Of a stretch of 64,000 nt of DNA, positions 59,072-64,000 are shown piece after piece (position 1 is the first letter of the stretch; every line of letters begins with the position of its first letter). Source of the stretch: Rhabdophis nuchalis (Eukaryota; Chordata; Lepidosauria; Squamata; Natricidae); the NCBI GenBank assembly GCA_039707465.1, contig CM077644.1:83825375-83889374 (forward strand), given 5' to 3'. The translations under genes and the position numbers were made by a program. The notes beneath the pieces were generated by a model. The model was not told where the DNA came from, made no database searches, and saw only the letters and a list, made by a program, of their open reading frames with translations.

Positions 59072-59289
59072 CAGAGGTGGTATTCAGCCAGTGCTCTCTA
59101 GTTCTGGTGAACCGGTAGCGGCAGCTGTAGGAGGCTCCGTGCACCTGCCCTAACATAATGTGTGAGCACTGCGCATGCACAGAAGGTGGTGCGCATGTGC
59201 AGACAAGGCTTGTGCAAGTGAAGTGAGCGTGCGTGTGAGCGCACTCACATTTGTGAACCAATATGAAAGGTAAGTGAATCCCACCTCTG
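59072..59289 (+). mobile_element. hAT-type miniature element, 'accggt' family
   Basis: The ends are cagaggtggtattcagccag and, inverted, cagaggtgggattcacttac. The 8-bp duplication gagctaat is perfect (59064-59071, 59290-59297). The interior has many TG/CA-rich gcgcatgcacag motifs. Confidence 0.92.
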
Positions 59290-60970
59290 GAGCTAATGCA
59301 CAAATAATCTTACAAAGAGTTCAGACTGGAAAAATATGTAGAAAGGGCCAACCAAAATGATCAGGAAGATCAAAAACATCTGCAAGATAAAGCTAGAGCA
59401 CTTTATCTTTGCAAAAAGACAACAGAGTATGGACACAATTCAAGTGTGTGAAATCATGCATGGCAAGGTCAGTATCTAAATTAGGCAGCTACTAGTTCTG
59501 ACAATAATTTTTCATTCCAGCCTTTCAAAATTTATTTATTTAGTAATCAAATCTATATGATCAGCCATCTATCAAAAGGAATTCTGGGAGGTTAAATAGA
59601 AACTAAATTATGGTTTAAACAGGAGATGGTCAATGTTTGTTTTAAACTGCTGTATTAATTTGACCTAAAATAAATGAACAAACATGTCTATGAAGATTCT
59701 CAGTCACCCAGGTCATAGTTGTCCCAAAGGCTCTCAGCTGAAGAAGTTGCCTCTTGAGAAAGCACCTTTGGGAAAACAAACAAAAAAACAGTGTCATTAA
59801 AAGTATACATTCAGGAATCTGTTCCAAATACAAGAATTCTGAGGATTAAGAGTGGCTTCTTCTGGAAATGTGTCAAAATCTAGTTATTCCAGAAAACTGG
59901 ACTAAGAGAGGGAAATTAACTTTGCAACAACTATAGTATTGTAAATATTATTGTTTCATTGCTTTACTGATCTTATGAAATAGAATGTTGTACTTGTGAA
60001 CCACAACTGAATGTGACTCAGGCATTCTAAAAGTCTCCCAAACAAACCAACAAATAAGTAAAAATGTTTAAATTGAAACTAGAGAAATGAAACAAAAGGG
60101 GGAAAAATGCACCACCATACAGAGAATGTCTTCTGAGTTGCATCACAGTTTTGATAACAAAAACATTAGAAACATGGTTTAATCAGAGAACAGAAGTCTT
60201 AAAGAGAAAAGATTTGATATCCCACTTGTGGGTGGTTGATGAAAGCATGAGTCTTTAGATTTTTAGGGTAATTGTAACCACCCCTAAAATGGTAAAGTAT
60301 TATAGCTAAAACAATTTTAAATCTTTATTAGTTAAGAGACATCAGCTACATTTCTAAACTTATGGGCCACATGTCTGCTTAGAATTGGGTTGATATAATG
60401 CAATGTTGTGGCTGGGGTCCTACTAAACTAAATAGGAATATGTTCATATGCAAATGCTGGGAGATATTTTCATTTAAAAACAACTAGAATTATGCACAGG
60501 AAGTTCTATTAAAAGGGAATTAACAGAAGGTAAATTCTTCATTAGATACTTAAATCTCAGCATTTTTCCATGCAATTAAAGCTAGCATATACTGTAAATT
60601 CACATCCAGTACTTGGAGAAGTTGTTGTTTTGAAAGTCCGGATCCAATTCCATTAGGATTCTGGCTTTGTACATATAATATCTGATCTGTATCAGATGCA
60701 CTCCAGGCTTTCTTTCTTTCTCAGGACAAGCAGGGGGAAAATGTAAGATGTTTTGCTGAGTTGCAATGTGTATAACCGACCAGTTTGTCTAAAAATTGGA
60801 CTGAGTCAATAAAATCCCTGAAGCATGGCATGGAAAAAGTAGACAGGCAGGAAAGTTCTCATAATCTCATACTATCAGCATTAGAAATTATTTAACAAAG
60901 GTGATTAACAATAGCAGATAATTACTTGTGGAACTCCAACTTGGATGTCCCAATGGTACTTTTGCAAGAG
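59290..60970. other. Mostly unassigned; Penelope-like scrap at 59670-59790
   Basis: At 59684-59770 tctatgaagattctcagtca, cccaggtcatagttgtccc and gaagttgcctcttgagaaag match, in inverse or direct order, sequence around 61070-61110 and 61778-61835. The rest is unrecognised. Confidence 0.45.
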
Positions 60971-61038
60971 GCGACTAGATCCTTGAAGACATTTCACTTC
61001 TCATCCAAGAAGTTTCTTTTCTTCTTCTACTGATAAAA

Positions 61039-61069
61039 CTGAAGAAGCTTCTTGAATGAGAAGCAAAAT
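61039..61069 (+). ncRNA. Decayed hammerhead-like core
   Basis: CTGAAGA is followed by stem II GCTTCT / AGAAGC, then CAAAAT. A functional core needs GAAA here. The two differences from an expected GCGAAACG (G to A at 61065, C to T at 61069) are both CpG-type transitions. Confidence 0.4.
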
Positions 61070-61106
61070 GTCTTCAAGGAAAGACAAAGTCCAGTTGCCT
61101 TTTGAA

Positions 61107-61769
61107 CAGAGGCGTAGCGTGGGGGGTGTAGGGGGGGCCGGCCGCACCGGGCGCAACATCTGGGGGGGCGCGCTCCAGAGACCCGACTCGGAAGCTCTCC
61201 TCCGCGGGTCTCTGGAGTTGGCGGCGGCGGCGCCTGGGCGCGCCTGGGCCGGCGAGAGTCGGGGAGCGAACAGCGGCCAGTAGGGGCCAAACCCTCCCGG
61301 GCCATCCCCCGGCTGAGGCCAGCGCCGGCTCCTCGCACCCGCCAGCACCACCCGAGGGGGCCGGGCGAGACTTAAAGGCGCAGGTCTTTTGAAGCAACGG
61401 CCGTGCGGAGACCCTGGAAGACTCCGTTCCGAGCCAGCCAGAGGAGCGGTGACCTGGGCCCCGCGGCGGCCCGGGAAGACCCTCTTCTTGCCCTGGCTTT
61501 CGGGCCGTCGCCCTCCGTAGAAAGGAGCGTCGGGTGTCCCAGGCCCGCACCACGCAAAGGGCGCCCGCTTCTCCCCAAGGCGAGGCAACAAGTGTCGGAC
61601 CCGGATGGCCGAGCCCTTTGGGCAGCGGCTGCCCACCGGATCCTCGCGGGAGGTGCGTGGGCTCGACACCACAAGAAGAGCTGCCTCCCCCGAGTGCTAA
61701 AATCCACGGGTTAGGGGGCGCAAATTACTTGCCTTGCCCCGGGTGCTGACAACCCACCCTACGCCACTG
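61107..61769 (+). mobile_element. CpG-rich hAT-type element
   Basis: The ends are cagaggcgtagcgtgggggg and, inverted, cagtggcgtagggtgggttg. The 8-bp duplication cttttgaa is perfect (61099-61106, 61770-61777). The interior is strongly GC-rich with many CpGs, unlike all surrounding sequence, and open in several frames on both strands (such as 61001-61672 minus, which runs out of the element). No protein family is recognised. Confidence 0.92.
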
Positions 61770-61835
61770 CTTTTGAAAAAGCACCTTTGTGACAACCATG
61801 ACCTGGATGACTCAGAATCTCCATAGACTTCCAAC

Positions 61836-62805
61836 TTGGATGACTTTAAAAAGAATCTGATAAATTTATGGATGATAGATCCATCAAGATTTTTAGTTTT
61901 GAGATAATATCTTACCTTTAGGTATGGAGGACAATGGAGTAGGAAAAAAAATCTGCTTGTCAGCATCCATATACATCTGATTGACCATGGAAAACACTGT
62001 TAAACAAGGTGCACCTTGGCCTGATCTAGCAGATGTATTGTTTTATAAATCTTTTGGGTTCTTTTATATAAAAGAGAAGGGAAAAACACTTAATGCTTTC
62101 CCTTGCTCATCATTGAACAATCTATACTCCATGGTTACTTCAGTCTCTTAATGAGAGTGTTGAAAATGCCCAGTAAAGACTACTTTAAGATGATTGGAGT
62201 TTCAGACAAAAAGGCTTTATGAAGTTTGGCAGTTCTTGAGTTTTTTTTCAAAACTAGTTTGATTCTTCCTTCAAATAATGTCCATTAAACTTAATTACAA
62301 AGAGAAACCTATTTTGGTTATACAAATAATATCCCCATGTAGCCTAATTTAAAATAATTGCCTATATCTCTTTTGTTCCAAAGGGAAAACACAGACTAGA
62401 GAACTGCTGACTGATTTAAAATGCCTTTAACTACATTAGTGTATTATCCTTTGCCTGAGATTTCCCCTCCCCGCAATCTCTGGGTTACATATGCAGTTAT
62501 GGAGAATGAAGTTCCAGTGTATTTGTAAGTAACTTTCCACACAAGGTTGAGTGGTCATTCATTTACCGAAAAAAACTAATGAGACTGCTCTCTCTCTCTC
62601 TGACCTCTTTTTCTTCCTTTTGACAATAACTGATGTTATGATCATTATTATTTTCTAGCTGGGGATTGAATTCTCATCTATGATGGTTCAGAGGTTGGAG
62701 TAAAAGGCTATCAAAGCATCTGACAAAAAAGGAAAGATGCATTTGACTCAAAGGAGTTATTACTATGACACGGAGTCTTACAACAAATAGATGGAGATAA
62801 AGTTA
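61836..62805. other. Unassigned sequence
   Basis: Nothing recognised. A short (CT)n tract lies at 62589-62602. Confidence 0.45.
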
Positions 62806-62897
62806 TTGTATTATTTGTGACAATGTGTATTGAAACAAGCGGGTAGACATGGCTAACCTTATTTCAATGGTGTTCTGGTCTGTCACAAATAATACAA
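62806..62897. repeat. 92-bp hairpin with 17-bp perfect outer arms
   Basis: ttgtattatttgtgaca at 62806-62822 is the exact inverse of 62881-62897. Further in, attgaaacaag and cttatttcaat also pair with one mismatch. A remnant of a small inverted-repeat element is likeliest. A hairpin RNA is a formal alternative. Confidence 0.75.
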
Positions 62898-63427
62898 CAA
62901 AGTTCTTTTTCCCCCAGTGTTCAACAGTATCTTGTCTTAAAACTGTCTTGAAAACTCACAGCACACTCTTTGGTACGACATTACTCACAGCTAAACATTT
63001 TATATAGTAATCTCTTTGGAAAGACATTATAGCCCTTTGTGCAATGGTGATCTTAGGAGACAATATTAGTGGGGAAGATTTGGAATGATAGTATTAAAGG
63101 TTGCCCACCAAGGCCAAATAAAGAAAATGGGCAAAAGAAAAGATACTGTTGCTAGACATTAGCTGCCTTGAAATCACGTCCAAATGAAACCTATATTTTT
63201 TTTCCTGAAAATCTTACATGGCTATAATAGTATTATTCATCTAAACAAAATCTGAAGCAAAGATTTGCTTAAACAAAATCTAAAAGTGAAGACATTCCAA
63301 TGCTTAAGGTATGAAAAAAGATACTTTAAATAAATATTAGCTCTGAGATTAAAAAGATGGTTAGTACTACTTATCTGAAGTATATAGAATAATCTGTAGA
63401 AATGTTAATAAGTATTCATAATAAAAG
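62898..63427. other. Unassigned sequence
   Basis: Nothing recognised. Confidence 0.45.
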
Positions 63428-63737
63428 AATAACAGAGTTGGAAGGGACTTTGGAGGTCTTCTAATTCCACCCCTGCTCAAGCAAGAGACCCTATACTATT
63501 ACTGTCCAATCTTTTCTTAAAAGCCTCCAGCCTCCACCCACAACTTCTGAGGGCAAGTCATTCCACTGGTTAATTGTTCTCACTGTTAGAAAATTTCTCC
63601 TTAGTTCTAGGTATCTTCCCTCCTTGATTACTTTCCATTTATTGTTTCTTATCTTGCCTTCTGATGCTTTGAAAAATAGATTGACTCCTTCTTCTTTGTG
63701 GCAACCCCTCAAATATTGGAACATTGCTGTCATGTCA
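63428..63737 (-). mobile_element. CR1 LINE 3' end
   Basis: The plus-strand phrases agagttggaagggactttgg, cacccctgctcaagcaagag, ttggttaattgttctcactg and gaaaatttctccttagttct are the inverse of the CR1 terminus, the same region as 35432-36537. The coding side is frameshifted. Confidence 0.87.
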
Positions 63738-64000
63738 CCCAATTCAATTCAATTTAATTTATTCAATTTATATCCCGCCCTTCTCCGTGAGGACCCAGGG
63801 CGGCGCACAGGAATTTAAAACAATATACAAAATAGTACCAATTATAATTTAAAAACTTATTAAATGACAAAGCCTGCGCTAAAACCAGATTAAATCCCCC
63901 ATTTAAATTGTAAACTATCCCTCCCTCCTCCCTGGAACCCCCTAAAAGCCAAATTAAGAATTTTGTTCAAACACCCCTAGAACTGCGACCCGCCCACCTC
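63738..64000 (-). mobile_element. CR1-group LINE 3' end, runs off the window
   Basis: A (TTCAA)-rich tail, then tatcccgcccttctccgtga and the inverse of the family 3' UTR (cctgtgcgccgccctgggtc reverse-complemented). It continues past position 64000. It adjoins or interrupts the preceding CR1 copy. Confidence 0.83.

Larger units (their letters stand above)
60972..61835. mobile_element. Penelope-like terminal sequence, head-to-head, split by an hAT element
   Basis: ccttgaagacatttcacttc at 60981 is the inverse of the stretch gagaagcaaaatgtcttcaa at 61058. The plus-strand copy continues agtccagttgccttttgaa, breaks at the hAT (61107-61769) and resumes aaaagcacctttgtgacaac, catgacctggatgactcaga. 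The sequence carries a decayed hammerhead core at 61039-61069. Confidence 0.55.

Noticed and set aside
61001..61672. 223-codon minus-strand frame in the CpG-rich element
   Set aside because: It runs past the element end into older sequence and lacks any domain. High GC alone keeps frames open.

Overview
This window looks like nuclear DNA from a squamate reptile, most likely a snake. It is AT-rich, has no operon-like layout, and is a mosaic of dated transposable elements. The evidence for a squamate is the combination of a Sauria-type SINE with a Bov-B-like 3' end (14436-14660), the tRNA SINE ending in an ATTGCT repeat (19884-20118, 21352-21563), CR1-group LINEs whose 3' ends run into microsatellites, several hAT and Tc1/mariner miniature elements, Helitrons, and Penelope-like sequence with hammerhead motifs. 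The snake assignment is inference from remembered repeat families.

I recognise no resident host gene. The long open frames are transposon proteins or low-complexity translations. One 36-nt stretch (19774-19809) has the form of a small exon but cannot be assigned to a gene.

Layout. 1-8.3 kb: a compound tetranucleotide repeat, a tandem array of a tRNA-headed repeat, and an ORF1-only L1 on the minus strand (3898-5886). 8.3-11.1 kb: a 2.4-kb hAT-type element containing a ~600-bp palindrome, then a foldback element. 11.3-21.6 kb: LINE remnants, SINEs, a Penelope-like inverted repeat with hammerhead motifs on both arms, and a possible solo LTR. 22-31 kb: a dense cluster of miniature DNA transposons, one carrying a degraded copy of the exosome subunit gene EXOSC6, then a Helitron. 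31-36.7 kb: quiet sequence, then a CR1 copy broken by two hAT insertions. 37.3-39.3 kb: a second ORF1-only L1 with a perfect target-site duplication. 40.5-45.7 kb: hAT, LINE fragments, a 60-bp minisatellite and a near-complete CR1-group reverse-transcriptase copy with one nonsense codon. 46-56 kb: mostly unannotated, with small hATs and a second Helitron on the opposite strand. 56.2-64 kb: the best reverse-transcriptase reading frame in the window (636 codons), more hATs including a CpG-rich one, and CR1 tails.

The most notable items are the DNA transposon carrying EXOSC6 sequence between its inverted repeats (26880-28723), the pair of L1 elements that both have ORF1 but no ORF2, comparable to mammalian HAL1, and the hammerhead-like motifs. 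The elements interact mainly through nesting and probable trans-mobilisation: ORF1-only elements and SINEs would need an RT supplied by intact LINEs, and the miniature DNA elements would need transposases encoded elsewhere.
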